From the NCBI GenBank assembly GCA_964510785.1, contig CAZECM010000027.1, positions 1 to 39,584 of the forward strand: a stretch of DNA of 39,584 bases, given 5' to 3'. This document shows positions 21,637 through 29,530 of this stretch, piece by piece. Position 1 is the first letter of the stretch. Each line of letters begins with the position of its first letter. Both the position numbers and the translations under genes were made by a program. Below the pieces are notes generated by a model. That model was not told the origin of the DNA, made no database searches, and worked only from the letters and a program-made list of their open reading frames with translations. Source of the stretch: JAAYZM01 sp964510785 (GTDB taxonomy: Bacteria > Actinomycetota > Actinomycetes > Actinomycetales > Cellulomonadaceae).

Positions 21637-21667
21637 AAGGCCCGGGACCGTCACGGTCCCGGGCCTT
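21637..21667 (+). terminator. Terminator hairpin after tRNA-Pro
   Basis: A perfect 14-bp stem (AAGGCCCGGGACCG with its complement) around a TCA loop, 10 bp after the tRNA. No T run beyond two bases, as is common in very GC-rich genomes. Confidence 0.8.
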
Positions 21668-21766
21668 CGTGCTGCCCGGCACCAACACTCCCGCCGCGCG
21701 GTCCGGCTCGCGCCGACATAGCGTGGCAGGTGGGTCAAGATCTGGCCCGCCGAAGGAGGTACCGCC

Positions 21767-21937
21767 ATGGGTACGGACGACAAGATCCGCAACGCCGCGG
21801 AAGAGGCCAAGGGCAAGGTCAAGGAGAAGGTCGGGCAGCTGACCGACGACGAGCGACTCGAGGCCGAGGGCAAGGCCGACCAGGCCAAGGCCAACCTCAA
21901 GCAGGCGGGCGAGAAGGTCAAGGACGCGTTCGAGTGA
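21767..21937 (+). CDS. CsbD-family stress protein
   Basis: A 56-residue, highly charged helical protein that begins MGTDDKIRNAAEEAKGKVKE, continues KVGQLTDDERLEAEGKADQA and ends KANLKQAGEKVKDAFE. It matches CsbD, a general-stress protein of unknown mechanism and very high expression. The ribosome-binding site AAGGAGGT is perfect and 6 nt from the ATG, fitting strong translation. Its TGA overlaps the GTG of the SDR gene, so the oxidoreductase is made at the same time. A TAGCGT box at about 21718 could be the promoter, giving a leader of about 45 nt. Confidence 0.92.
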   Translation: MGTDDKIRNAAEEAKGKVKEKVGQLTDDERLEAEGKADQAKANLKQAGEKVKDAFE

Positions 21938-22818
21938 GCGCGAGCCATGGCGCCGGGGCCGACCGCTTCCCGCGGTCGGTCTCGGCGCAGGGCCAGTCCT
22001 GGCCGGGCGTGACCGACGAGATGCGTCCCGTCCCGGACCACGGCGAGGAGACCTACGTCGGCCGGGACCGACTGCCGGGCAAGAAGGCCCTCATCACGGG
22101 CGGCGACTCGGGGATCGGGCGGGCGGTCGCGATCGCGTTCGCCAAGGAGGGCGCCTCCGTCGCCATCTCCTACCTCCCGCAGGAGCAGGCCGACGCCGAG
22201 CAGACCAGCGCGGCGATCGAGGCCGCCGGAGGAACGTGCGCACTGCTCCCGGGGGACCTGCGCACCGAGCGGGCCAACGAGGAGCTCGCCGCCGCGGCCG
22301 TCGAGGCCCTCGGTGGGGTCGACGTCGTCGTGGCCAACGCCGGCTTCCAGATGGCCCACACCGGTGGCATCACGGACTTCCCCTCGGGGCAGATCGAGCA
22401 GGTCTTCGAGACCAACGTGTTCGCGGCGTTCTGGCTCGTCAAGGCGCTCGCGCCGCGCCTGGGCCAGGGCTCCTCGGTCATCATCACGACGTCGATCCAG
22501 GCCTTCGACCCCTCCGAGCCGCTGCTCGACTACGCCGCGACCAAAGCGGCCCTCAACAACCTCATGGTCAACCTCGCCTCCACGATGGGGCCGGACGGGG
22601 TGCGGGTCAACGCCGTCGCCCCCGGGCCGATCTGGACGCCGCTCATCGTCTCGACGTTCGACGCGAAGAAGGTCGAGGGCTTCGGCAAGGACACGCCCCT
22701 GGGCCGACCGGGCCAACCCGTCGAGCTCGCCCCCGCCTACGTGTTCCTCGCCTCCGACGAGGCCAGCTACGTGAGCGGGACCGTCCTCGGTGTCACGGGT
22801 GGACGCCCGGTCTTCTAG
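21934..22818 (+). CDS. Short-chain dehydrogenase/reductase
   Basis: A 294-residue classical SDR. An N-terminal extension (SVSAQGQSWPGVTDEMRPVPDHGEETYVGRDRLPGKKALITGG) leads into the cofactor site TGGDSGIGRAVAIAFAKEGA. The catalytic residues are the serine of ITTSIQAF and the Tyr and Lys of DYAATKAALNN, and the C-terminus is VSGTVLGVTGGRPVF. This long-N-terminus branch (YhxC/YghA-like) is often annotated as glucose or general-stress dehydrogenase. Coupling to csbD suggests a stress role. The GTG start overlaps the csbD stop (GTGA). Its 3' end overlaps aroG by 4 bp on the other strand. Confidence 0.9.
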   Translation: MSASHGAGADRFPRSVSAQGQSWPGVTDEMRPVPDHGEETYVGRDRLPGKKALITGGDSGIGRAVAIAFAKEGASVAISYLPQEQADAEQTSAAIEAAGGTCALLPGDLRTERANEELAAAAVEALGGVDVVVANAGFQMAHTGGITDFPSGQIEQVFETNVFAAFWLVKALAPRLGQGSSVIITTSIQAFDPSEPLLDYAATKAALNNLMVNLASTMGPDGVRVNAVAPGPIWTPLIVSTFDAKKVEGFGKDTPLGRPGQPVELAPAYVFLASDEASYVSGTVLGVTGGRPVF

Positions 22819-23969
22819 CCGGCTCCAGCCAGCGCCCGGCGGGCGCGGACGGCCTCCGCGAGCTCGGCCAGGAGATCGGCCGTCGTCTGCCAGTCCATGC
22901 ACTTGTCGGTGACCGACTGGCCGTAGACGAGCCCGTCCGGCGCCGGGGGCTGTGCGCCGGCCACGAGGAAGCTCTCGAGCATGAGGCCCGTGATGCCCCG
23001 CTCCCCCGCGGCGAGGCGGCCGGCCAGCTCGCGCACCACCGCCGCCTGGCGCACGTGGTCCTTGCCGGAGTTACCGTGGCTCGCGTCGACCACCACGCCG
23101 TGGCCCGCCGCTCCGGTCAGCCCCGTGGCGCGGGCGGCGGCGAGCGCGTGGGCGACGTCGTCGGCCCCGTAGTTGGGACCGGTCCGGCCGCCGCGCAGGA
23201 TGACGTGGCAGTCGGCGTTGCCCGTCGTGGCGACGGCCGCCGCGCGCCCCTCGGCGTCGGCCCCGAAGAAGACGTGCTCGCTCGCCGCCGTGACGCACCC
23301 GTCGACGGCGCCCGAGACGTGCCCGTCCGTCGTGTTCCTGAAGCCGACCGGCATGGACAGCCCCGAGGCGAGCTGGCGGTGCACCTGGCTCTCGGAGTTG
23401 CGTGCGCCGATCGCGCCCCAGGTCACGGCGTCGGCGAGGTACTGCGGGCTCGTCGGCTCGAGGAACTCGCAGCCCGCCGGGACGCCGGCGTCGAGCACAC
23501 CGAGCAGCACCTCGCGTGCGAGCCGCAGGCCGTGGTGCACGTCGTGCGAGCCGTCGAGGTGCGGGTCGTTGATGAGGCCCTTCCAGCCCACCGTGGTGCG
23601 CGGCTTCTCGAAGTAGACGCGCATCACGAGGCACAGCTCCCCGGCCAGCTCGCGCGCGACGGCGGCGAGGCGGGTCGCGTAGTCGAGCGCGGCCGCGGGG
23701 TCGTGCACGGAGCAGGGGCCGACGACGACGAGCAGGCGGTCGTCCTCCCCCACGAGCACGTCACGGACCTCGCGCCGGGACTGTGCCACGAGGTCGGACT
23801 GCGCCGTGGTGAGCGGCAGCTCGCGGCGCAGCGTGGCCGGGGCGGGCAACGGGTCGAGCGCGCGGATGCGCAGGTCGCTGACGGGTGCCTGCCGCTCCGC
23901 GGTCCGGACGGGGGACCCGGTGGCGGGCTCGCGTGCGGGAGCGGCATCGAGGTGGTCGGTGCGGGACAT
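22815..23969 (-). CDS. aroG: DAHP synthase, class I (3-deoxy-7-phosphoheptulonate synthase)
   Basis: A 384-residue enzyme joining phosphoenolpyruvate and erythrose 4-phosphate in the first step of aromatic amino acid synthesis. Family motifs are LLVVVGPCSVHDPAAALDYA (about 78-97), MRVYFEKPRTTVGWKGLINDPHLDGS (about 116-141), EFLEPTSPQYLAD, GARNSESQVHRQLASGLSMPVGFRNTTDG, and VVDASHGNSGKDH. The first 35 residues are a poorly conserved extension. The ATG has AAGGAG upstream, separate from the leader. The 229-bp upstream region encodes a Tyr-Trp-Phe leader peptide and hairpins, indicating attenuation by aromatic amino acid supply. Confidence 0.96.
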   Translation of the reverse strand: MSRTDHLDAAPAREPATGSPVRTAERQAPVSDLRIRALDPLPAPATLRRELPLTTAQSDLVAQSRREVRDVLVGEDDRLLVVVGPCSVHDPAAALDYATRLAAVARELAGELCLVMRVYFEKPRTTVGWKGLINDPHLDGSHDVHHGLRLAREVLLGVLDAGVPAGCEFLEPTSPQYLADAVTWGAIGARNSESQVHRQLASGLSMPVGFRNTTDGHVSGAVDGCVTAASEHVFFGADAEGRAAAVATTGNADCHVILRGGRTGPNYGADDVAHALAAARATGLTGAAGHGVVVDASHGNSGKDHVRQAAVVRELAGRLAAGERGITGLMLESFLVAGAQPPAPDGLVYGQSVTDKCMDWQTTADLLAELAEAVRARRALAGAG

Positions 23970-24042
23970 GGATCCTTCTCCTTGGGGGACTTCTCGCCCT
24001 CGGCGGACCCGCACCACGCGGCCGGTGCCCGTCGAGATGACG

Positions 24043-24075
24043 AAGGGCCCGGACGCTGTGCGCGTCCAAGGCCCT
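24043..24075 (-). terminator. Attenuator hairpin before aroG
   Basis: On the minus strand, AGGGCCTTGGACGC pairs with GCGTCCGGGCCCTT around a 5-nt loop. This gives 13 pairs including three G-U, with one C-C mismatch. It lies between the leader peptide and aroG. There is no T run, so whether it terminates transcription is not certain from sequence. Confidence 0.6.
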
Positions 24076-24076
24076 G

Positions 24077-24131
24077 GGCTCCGGTGGGTACGTGGGGTCA
24101 GGCGTTCACCCGCTGGCCCCCACCAGGAGCC
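24077..24131 (-). promoter_or_regulatory. Upstream hairpin of the aroG leader, overlapping the leader peptide codons
   Basis: On the minus strand, GGCTCC-T-GGTGGG (24119-24131) pairs with CCCACCGGAGCC (24077-24088), 12 pairs with one bulged base. The first arm lies within leader codons just after the Tyr-Trp-Arg-Phe stretch, so a ribosome stalled there would block it. It is one base from the terminator-like hairpin, so the two may compete or act in sequence. Confidence 0.55.
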
Positions 24132-24166
24132 TGCGAAAAACGCCAATAGCCACGCGTGTGCATCAC
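24098..24166 (-). CDS. aroG leader peptide (Tyr-Trp-Arg-Phe)
   Basis: A 21- or 22-residue peptide beginning (V)MHTRGYWRFSQAPGG and ending in TGA at 24098. The codons TAT TGG CGT TTT form an A+T-rich cluster otherwise unusual in this genome. All three aromatic amino acids appear within four codons, as expected of a leader controlling the shared first step of the aromatic pathway. The start is either the GTG at 24166, 7 nt after a TAGCGT -10 box, or the next codon, ATG at 24163. No ribosome-binding site is seen, so the message is probably leaderless. A longer open frame upstream is not favoured. Confidence 0.75.
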   Translation of the reverse strand: MMHTRGYWRFSQAPGGGQRVNA

Positions 24167-24173
24167 GAGCAGC

Positions 24174-24179
24174 ACGCTA
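24174..24179 (-). promoter_or_regulatory. -10 box for the aroG leader transcript
   Basis: TAGCGT on the minus strand, 7 nt before the GTG at 24166; CTGAGT lies 17 nt further upstream as a weak -35. It sits between the amidotransferase stop and the leader. Confidence 0.5.
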
Positions 24180-24198
24180 CCACCGCGCGCGGACGGAC

Positions 24199-24930
24199 TC
24201 AGCGGGCGTACCGCCGGATGAACGTGGCGAGCACCCGGTGCGCCGGCGAGACGTCGACGTCGCGCGAGGCGGTGAGGATCGCTGCGGCCTGCTCGGGCGG
24301 GAAGTACCCGTAGTCGCGGTAGGTCTCGATGCGGGTGCACAAGCCCGCGAGGTCGAGCTCGGGGTGGAACTGCGTCGCGTACAGGTGCTCGCGCACGCGG
24401 AACATCTGCACGGGGCAGGCCGCCGACGACGCGAGCACCACTGCGTGCTCCGGCAACCGCGCGACGGCTTCCTTGTGGCCCACGAACGCGTCGAAGCGGT
24501 CCGGCACCCCGGCGAGCAGCGGGTCGGCCCGGCCCGCGTCGGTGAGCTCGATGACCGCCGGCCCCACGGGCTCGCCGTGCGTGTTGTCGATGAGGGCACC
24601 CTGGTGCGAACCGAGCGTCCCCACCCCGTAGCAGGCTCCGAGGAACGGGAAGTCGCGGTCCACGATCTCGTCGAGCAGCACCGCGAGCTCGGCCTCGACG
24701 CGGCGCTGGGTCGCCGACTTCTCGTCGTCGGGGTCGGAGGAGTTGAAGGGGCTGCCACCCACGATGACCCCGGAGTAGTCGTCAAGGTCCACCCGAGGCA
24801 ACGGCCCGGCCTCGAGCCGCACGCGACGGACCTGATCCGGTCGCAGTCCCCCGTGACGCAGCACGGCCGCGAACTCGTCGTCGGCGGCGGCGTCTTCGGC
24901 GCGCGTCGCGAGCAGCAGGAACGGCTTCAC
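24199..24930 (-). CDS. Class I glutamine amidotransferase (GMP-synthase-like)
   Basis: A 243-residue stand-alone GATase domain. The oxyanion region is GVIVGGSPFNSSDPD, the nucleophile is Cys in LGACYGVGTLG (about 98-108), and the His-Glu pair is in YATQFHPELD (about 188-197). Such proteins are often annotated as GMP synthase-like; without the synthetase domain they cannot make GMP. Known relatives hydrolyse gamma-glutamyl compounds or supply ammonia to partners. The GTG start is set by TACGCT 6 nt upstream; the 20 codons before it are not favoured. It lies immediately upstream of the aroG leader, in the same direction, but the leader has its own promoter. Confidence 0.88.
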   Translation of the reverse strand: MKPFLLLATRAEDAAADDEFAAVLRHGGLRPDQVRRVRLEAGPLPRVDLDDYSGVIVGGSPFNSSDPDDEKSATQRRVEAELAVLLDEIVDRDFPFLGACYGVGTLGSHQGALIDNTHGEPVGPAVIELTDAGRADPLLAGVPDRFDAFVGHKEAVARLPEHAVVLASSAACPVQMFRVREHLYATQFHPELDLAGLCTRIETYRDYGYFPPEQAAAILTASRDVDVSPAHRVLATFIRRYAR

Positions 24931-24936
24931 GCCACG

Positions 24937-24942
24937 AGCGTA
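24937..24942 (-). promoter_or_regulatory. -10 box for the amidotransferase gene
   Basis: TACGCT on the minus strand, 6 nt before the GTG at 24930. Confidence 0.5.
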
Positions 24943-25078
24943 GGGCGAACCGCTCACGCGCGGCGCGCCGTTCCGCGGTGGACGGCGCACAACCGACGGG
25001 GACGACGACGGCCACCGGTGCCACGGTGGCCCCGTGAGCCGTTGCGGTGCCGACAGTGCCGACGGCGCCCGGCAGCAC

Positions 25079-25084
25079 TACCGT
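25079..25084 (+). promoter_or_regulatory. -10 box for the APH-fold kinase gene
   Basis: TACCGT with 7 nt to the ATG at 25092. It decides the start against an in-frame upstream start at 25047. Confidence 0.45.
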
Positions 25085-25091
25085 GGCACCG

Positions 25092-26036
25092 ATGAGCGAC
25101 CATGCCCCGCCTGACGAGGTGCCCATATCGGCCGAGCTCGTGCAGACGCTCGTCGCGGAGCAGCACCCGGACCTCGCCCACCTCCCGGTGGGCCGGCGCC
25201 ATGAGGGCTGGGACATGGCGATGTTTCCGCTCGGCGACGGACTCGCGCTGCGGCTGCCCAGGCGGGCCGTCGCCGTGTCCTCGCTCGAGGCGGAGATTCG
25301 CTGGGTGCGGCTACTCAGTCCCGGATGGACGTTCCCGACCCAGCGCATCGAGCGCGTGGGCGATCCCGGCGCGGGCTACCCGTGGCCTTGGGCGGTCGTG
25401 ACGTGGCTCCCTGGGCAGGTCGCGGCGAGCCACCCCCTCGACGCCTCGGCGGGCCCCGCGCTCGGTCGCGCACTCACCGAGGTCCACGTACCGGCCCACC
25501 CCGAGGCGCCGTTCAACGACGAACAGTCCGTGAGCCTCGCCGAGCGCGAACCTACCCTCCTGACGAGGCTCGACGAGGTCGCCGCCGCAGCGCCGGGCCG
25601 GGGGCAGCGCCTCGACCGCGAGCGCGCCGACCAGATCTGGCACGCGGCCGTCACCGCGCCCGTGGACCTGCCCCGCTCCTGGATCCATGCCGACGCGCAC
25701 CCGTTCAACCTCGTGAGCCAGGGCGGTGCGTTCGCCGGGATCATCGACTGGGCAGACATCGCCGCGGGCGATCCCGCCACGGACCTCGGCTTCCTGTGGC
25801 TCGACCTGCCGGCGGCCGGCGTCGCCGCGGCGCTCGACGCGTACGGCGCGGGTTCGCACTGGGCCGAAGGAACCCCGCGCGGCGCCTCCCCCGCCACGCG
25901 CGCCCGGGCCCACGGCACCGGCCTCGCCCTCGCGGTCGACTTCGCGACGTGGGACACCCCGGCAACGTCGAGCATCGGGTGGCGCGCGCTCGGCGAGCTC
26001 GGTGTCGCCGTCCCGGACGGCCACCGCCGGGACTAG
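25092..26036 (+). CDS. Aminoglycoside phosphotransferase-family kinase
   Basis: A 314-residue protein with the APH fold. The catalytic loop appears as SWIHADAHPFNLV (about 197-209), with Ala in place of the usual Gly of H-G-D, and the metal-binding motif is AGIIDWADIAAGDPATDLGFLW (about 216-237). The N-lobe has VGRRHEGWDMAMFPLGDGLALRLPRR. Only some members of this family act on antibiotics; others phosphorylate sugars or small metabolites, so resistance should not be assumed. It is a single-gene unit. Confidence 0.85.
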   Translation: MSDHAPPDEVPISAELVQTLVAEQHPDLAHLPVGRRHEGWDMAMFPLGDGLALRLPRRAVAVSSLEAEIRWVRLLSPGWTFPTQRIERVGDPGAGYPWPWAVVTWLPGQVAASHPLDASAGPALGRALTEVHVPAHPEAPFNDEQSVSLAEREPTLLTRLDEVAAAAPGRGQRLDRERADQIWHAAVTAPVDLPRSWIHADAHPFNLVSQGGAFAGIIDWADIAAGDPATDLGFLWLDLPAAGVAAALDAYGAGSHWAEGTPRGASPATRARAHGTGLALAVDFATWDTPATSSIGWRALGELGVAVPDGHRRD

Positions 26037-26117
26037 AGGCCATGCTCGGGCCCGACGGCGGGTCGCGGGAGCGCACCGGCCAGCAGGACGCCGTCGTCGG
26101 CCCCGGACCCGCCCGCC

Positions 26118-26123
26118 TACCCT
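26118..26123 (+). promoter_or_regulatory. -10 box for the gene at 26130
   Basis: TACCCT with 6 nt to the GTG at 26130. Confidence 0.5.
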
Positions 26124-26129
26124 GGACGG

Positions 26130-27002
26130 GTGCCGACCTCGACCACGCTCCCCCCGCGCCGCCTCGCGGTGCGCGAGTGGCACGCGGCCGCGGCGGCCCA
26201 CGCCGAGCGCGCCGACGCCCTGACCGCGGGGCGCCGCGAACGCCGGTCGCGCGGCGAGAAGCACCCGATCGACGACTTCCTCTACGAGTACTACGGGCTC
26301 ACGCCGGCGCTCGTGCGGCGGTGGCACCCGGGCGTCGGGGTCGCGCTCGAGGGTGAGCCCCCGCACGCCGCCTGGCGCTGGTACCGCACGGACGACGACG
26401 GCGCGGTCTCGCTCGACGGCGCCGCGTTCCTCGCCGACCGCGGCGACGCCGTGCGCTACGTCCACGGACTCCTCGCCGCGACCGCCTCCCGCCCGACGTC
26501 CGTGGGCTGCTTCGGGCTGCACGAGTGGGCGATGGTCTACCGGCAGGCCGAGCACCGCCACTCCCTGCCCCTGCGGCTCGGCCAGGAAGCCACCGACACC
26601 GTGGTCGAGTCGCACCGGCTGCGCTGCTCGCACTTCGACGCGTTCCGCTTCTTCACGCCCGAGGCCGTGCCGCGCAACCAGTCGCTGCTCACGCGCGAGA
26701 CTCAGCCCGCGCTCGAGCAGCCGGGGTGCCTGCACGCGAACATGGACCTGCTCAAGTGGGCGCTCAAGCTCGGTCCCGCCGTGCCGGGCGAGCTGCTCCT
26801 CGAGTGTGCCGAGCTCGCGCGCGACGTGCGCCTGCTCGACATGCAGGCCTCGCCGTACGACGTGTCCTCGCTCGGCGAGCCCGCCGTCGCGATCGAGACG
26901 CCCGAGGGCAAGGCCGAGTACGTCGCCCGGCAGCGCGACTTCGCCGAGCGATCAGCGCCGCTGCGCTCCCGGCTCGTCGAGGTCTGCGCGACCCTGCTCT
27001 GA
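26130..27002 (+). CDS. Actinobacterial protein often annotated as 3-methyladenine DNA glycosylase
   Basis: A 290-residue soluble protein. Conserved blocks are HPIDDFLYEYYGLTPALVRRWHPGVGVALEG (about 45-75), SVGCFGLHEWAMVYR (about 124-138), LRLGQEATDTVVESHRLRCSHFDAFRFFTP, and EQPGCLHANMDLLKWALKLGPAVPGELLLECAELARDVRLLDMQASPYD. I recall this family from actinobacteria under the glycosylase name, but I see no helix-hairpin-helix or other glycosylase motif, so the name may be a propagated error. The several conserved His, Glu and Asp residues could bind a metal. It ends close to a convergent ABC operon. Confidence 0.65.
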   Translation: MPTSTTLPPRRLAVREWHAAAAAHAERADALTAGRRERRSRGEKHPIDDFLYEYYGLTPALVRRWHPGVGVALEGEPPHAAWRWYRTDDDGAVSLDGAAFLADRGDAVRYVHGLLAATASRPTSVGCFGLHEWAMVYRQAEHRHSLPLRLGQEATDTVVESHRLRCSHFDAFRFFTPEAVPRNQSLLTRETQPALEQPGCLHANMDLLKWALKLGPAVPGELLLECAELARDVRLLDMQASPYDVSSLGEPAVAIETPEGKAEYVARQRDFAERSAPLRSRLVEVCATLL

Positions 27003-27039
27003 CCTCTCGCTCTCGCCGGCACCTTCCCCCGAGGTGGGG

Positions 27040-27795
27040 TCACGTCCAGCGGAAGAGCCTCGCCGCGAGCGGCACCAGCACCACGGTCCACGCGGCGAGC
27101 ACCGCGAGCTGCAGCCACGGCACGTCCCCGCCGAACCAGCCCTCCGTCAGCGCCTGCGCCACGGAACCGAGCGGCACCGCCGTCGCGACGCGCTGCAGCA
27201 CCTCGGGCATCGCCGGCCCCGGGAGCCAGATCCCGGCGAAGAACAGCATCGGGAAGTACAGACTCATCGAGATCGCGCTCGCCGCCCCGCCCGTGGGCGC
27301 GACGGCCGCGATGAGGGACCCGACCGCCATGAGCGCCAGGGCACCGAGCACGAACCCGCCCACGACGACGAGCGGCTGGCTCGGCATCGCGAAGTCGAGC
27401 AGCAGCCAGCCCGCCACGAGCGCGAGCACCACGCCCGCCACGAGCGCGACGAGGTTGACCACGATCTCCGCGCCGAGCAGCCGCGAGGCCGGGACCGGTG
27501 TGGTCGCGAAGCGCCGCAGCACGCCCTTCTCGCGGTAGATCGCGAACACGGGCGGGTAGGTCGTCAGAGCGATCGTGGCGACCGCGAGCGCGAGGACGGC
27601 GGGCAGGTACAGGTCGATGGGCCGCAGCCCGGCGAACGCGGGGCCTGCATCCTCGATCGGGTCGCGCATGCCCGGCAGGATGAACCCGACGGCCACGAGC
27701 AGCAGGGCCGGGAACACGAGGGCGAAGAACACGTTGGCGGGCTCGCGCAGGTAGAGCTTCGCCTGGGTGGCGATCAGGGTCCGGGTGGGGAACAT
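27040..27795 (-). CDS. ABC-2 type permease (DrrB-like)
   Basis: A 251-residue membrane protein with six segments, including VFFALVFPALLLVAVGFILPG (22-42), LYLPAVLALAVATIAL, VVNLVALVAGVVLALVAGWLLL, LVVVGGFVLGALALMAVGSLI, ISMSLYFPMLFFAGIWLPGPAMP, and LAVLAAWTVVLVPLAARLF. The YREKGVLRRFATTPVPASRLLGAEI loop and FFAGIWLP are hallmarks of drug and lipid ABC-2 exporters. It is the last gene of the GntR-headed operon, one base after the ATPase stop codon. Cargo is unknown. It probably forms a complete exporter with the ATPase at 27797-28741. Confidence 0.9.
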   Translation of the reverse strand: MFPTRTLIATQAKLYLREPANVFFALVFPALLLVAVGFILPGMRDPIEDAGPAFAGLRPIDLYLPAVLALAVATIALTTYPPVFAIYREKGVLRRFATTPVPASRLLGAEIVVNLVALVAGVVLALVAGWLLLDFAMPSQPLVVVGGFVLGALALMAVGSLIAAVAPTGGAASAISMSLYFPMLFFAGIWLPGPAMPEVLQRVATAVPLGSVAQALTEGWFGGDVPWLQLAVLAAWTVVLVPLAARLFRWT

Positions 27796-27796
27796 G

Positions 27797-28741
27797 TCAG
27801 GCCTCCTGGGTCTGGGCGTCGGACCGAGTGAGCTGGACGAAGGCGTCCTCGAGGCTCGTGCGGGAGACCTCGACGTCGACGGGCGTCACGCCCGCCTCGG
27901 CGAGCGCGAGCACGACGCCGACGACGACGTCCTCGCGCCCGGTCACCACCACCTCGTCCCGCGCGACCTCGACCGCGTCGACGGCGTCCAGGCCGCCGAG
28001 CAACGACTCGAGCCGCTCGGGCGCGACGGGCTCGGCGGTGCGGAACCGCAGCACCTGGCCGCGCCGGGCCCCTGCCGCGAGCCCGGCCGGAGTGTCGGTC
28101 GCGACGACCCGACCGCCGTCGATGAGGGCGATGCGGTCGCACAGCCGCTCGGCCTCGTCCATGAAGTGGGTGACGAGCACGATCGTCACCCCCGAGTCGC
28201 GCACGTTCTCGATGAGGTCCCACACCTCGCGGCGGGCCTGCGGGTCGAGCCCCGTGGTGAGCTCGTCGAGCACGGCGATCTGCGGCTTGCCGATGAGCGC
28301 GAGCGCGATCGCGAGCCGCTGCTTCTGCCCGCCGGACAGGTGCCGGTACTGGGCGTCGAGCTTCTCCGCGAGGCCCAGACCGGCTGCGAGGGCGCGCCCG
28401 TCCGCGGGGTCCGCGTAGAACGACGCGTACAGGTCGAGCGCCTCGCCCACGCGTAGCTTCGCGGGCAGCTCGCCCTCCTGGAGCTGCACGCCGACGCGTT
28501 CGCGCAGGGCCACCCCGTCATGGGCCGGGTCGAGCCCCAGCACCCGGATCTCGCCGTCGTCGGCCCGGCGCAGACCCGTGACGCACTCGACGGACGTGGT
28601 CTTGCCCGCCCCGTTGGGACCGAGGATGCCGAAGATCTCACCGCGGCGGACCTCGAACGAGACATCGTGCACGGCGGTCTTCTCGCCGTAGCGCTTGTGC
28701 AGGCCGGTCACTGTGATGACGGGCTCGGTGGTGGTGGTCAT
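27797..28741 (-). CDS. ABC transporter ATP-binding protein (DrrA-like)
   Basis: A 314-residue ATPase. After a Thr-rich start come GPNGAGKTTS (Walker A), VGVQLQEGELPAKLRVGEAL (Q-loop region), LSGGQKQRLAIALAL (signature), IAVLDELTTGLDPQARR (Walker B), and VLVTHFMDEAERL (switch His). The C-terminal region, VEVSRTSLEDAFVQLT, is typical of DrrA-type exporters. Note LDELTT where most have LDEPTS/T. It precedes the ABC-2 permease by one base and follows the second paralogous membrane protein by 14 bp. The ATG lacks a strong ribosome-binding site. Confidence 0.93.
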   Translation of the reverse strand: MTTTTEPVITVTGLHKRYGEKTAVHDVSFEVRRGEIFGILGPNGAGKTTSVECVTGLRRADDGEIRVLGLDPAHDGVALRERVGVQLQEGELPAKLRVGEALDLYASFYADPADGRALAAGLGLAEKLDAQYRHLSGGQKQRLAIALALIGKPQIAVLDELTTGLDPQARREVWDLIENVRDSGVTIVLVTHFMDEAERLCDRIALIDGGRVVATDTPAGLAAGARRGQVLRFRTAEPVAPERLESLLGGLDAVDAVEVARDEVVVTGREDVVVGVVLALAEAGVTPVDVEVSRTSLEDAFVQLTRSDAQTQEA

Positions 28742-28755
28742 TCCGGCCTCCGGGT

Positions 28756-29511
28756 TCAGGACGAGGTGGTGGGGCTCTTGCGCACGGGGGCCCCGCGCAA
28801 GGCGAGGTGGGCAGTGGCGAGGAACAGGGCGCCGACGACGACGGCCACCGCGAGGCCCGCCCCGTAGGGCAGCGTGTCGAGGCGCGTGATGGTCGCCGTG
28901 TCCGTCGAGTCGACGTGCGGCAGCGCGGCAGCGGCGACGACCACCGGGCCCACCGTGAGCGGGAGCGCGAGGGTGCCGATCCAGCCGCGCCAGCGGTAGT
29001 AGACGGCGCCGACCGCGAGCCCGGACAGGGCGAACACGGCAAGCAGCAGGGTGTGGTCGAGCAGGACGGCGGCCCACGGCTCGGTCGGGACCGGGTGCGA
29101 GCCGTAGACCGTCTCGTGGGGCCAGCCGAGCCGATCGAAGAACCAGCGCTCCAGGAGCGTCACGGCGAGGCTCAGCACGCCGAACACCACGGCGACGACG
29201 GCGAGACCCGCGGTGTGCTGCGCCACGAAGGTACGGCGGGTGAGGCCGTGCGCGACGTGCGGGCCGAGGCCCTCGGCCACGACGATGATCGCCATGACGA
29301 ACAGGAACCACCGCGGCGCCTGGGCGACCCCCGAGTAGATGCTCCCGATGTGGCCGCCGAAGCGGTCCACGACGAGCGGCACACCGAGCGCCACGGTGAT
29401 GAAGATCGGCCACAGCACCAGCCCGATCCACAGGCACTGGGTGACGACCTTGGCGAACGCGGCGCGGTGGGGGCGATAGGCGGGCCGCACGGCGGGTGAT
29501 GTCACAGCCAC
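28756..29511 (-). CDS. Polytopic membrane protein of the GntR-ABC operon, paralog 2
   Basis: A 251-residue protein with six membrane segments. It is clearly related to its neighbour at 29531-30343: both share PR-W/Q-FLF, a PHVA-x-G-x-TRR motif, LER followed by a GWP block, GLAVGA-x-Y-x-R, and TLALPLT-x-GP. This duplication suggests the two form a heterodimeric membrane part for the ATPase at 30340-31212. The GTG has GGAGGAAC upstream. I do not recognise a named family; the layout recalls the YtrC/YtrD-type components of Bacillus but similarity is only positional. It contains no enzyme motif. Confidence 0.75.
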   Translation of the reverse strand: MAVTSPAVRPAYRPHRAAFAKVVTQCLWIGLVLWPIFITVALGVPLVVDRFGGHIGSIYSGVAQAPRWFLFVMAIIVVAEGLGPHVAHGLTRRTFVAQHTAGLAVVAVVFGVLSLAVTLLERWFFDRLGWPHETVYGSHPVPTEPWAAVLLDHTLLLAVFALSGLAVGAVYYRWRGWIGTLALPLTVGPVVVAAAALPHVDSTDTATITRLDTLPYGAGLAVAVVVGALFLATAHLALRGAPVRKSPTTSS

Positions 29512-29530
29512 GAGTTCCTCCGGGGGTTGG

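Noticed and set aside
24098..24340. An 80-codon version of the aroG leader frame
   Set aside because: The upstream part overlaps the amidotransferase gene, and the promoter box lies just before codon 59, so only the short peptide is likely.
25014..25091. GGTGCC/GGCACC-rich stretch before the APH gene as a possible operator
   Set aside because: The repeats are short and irregular, without symmetric spacing.
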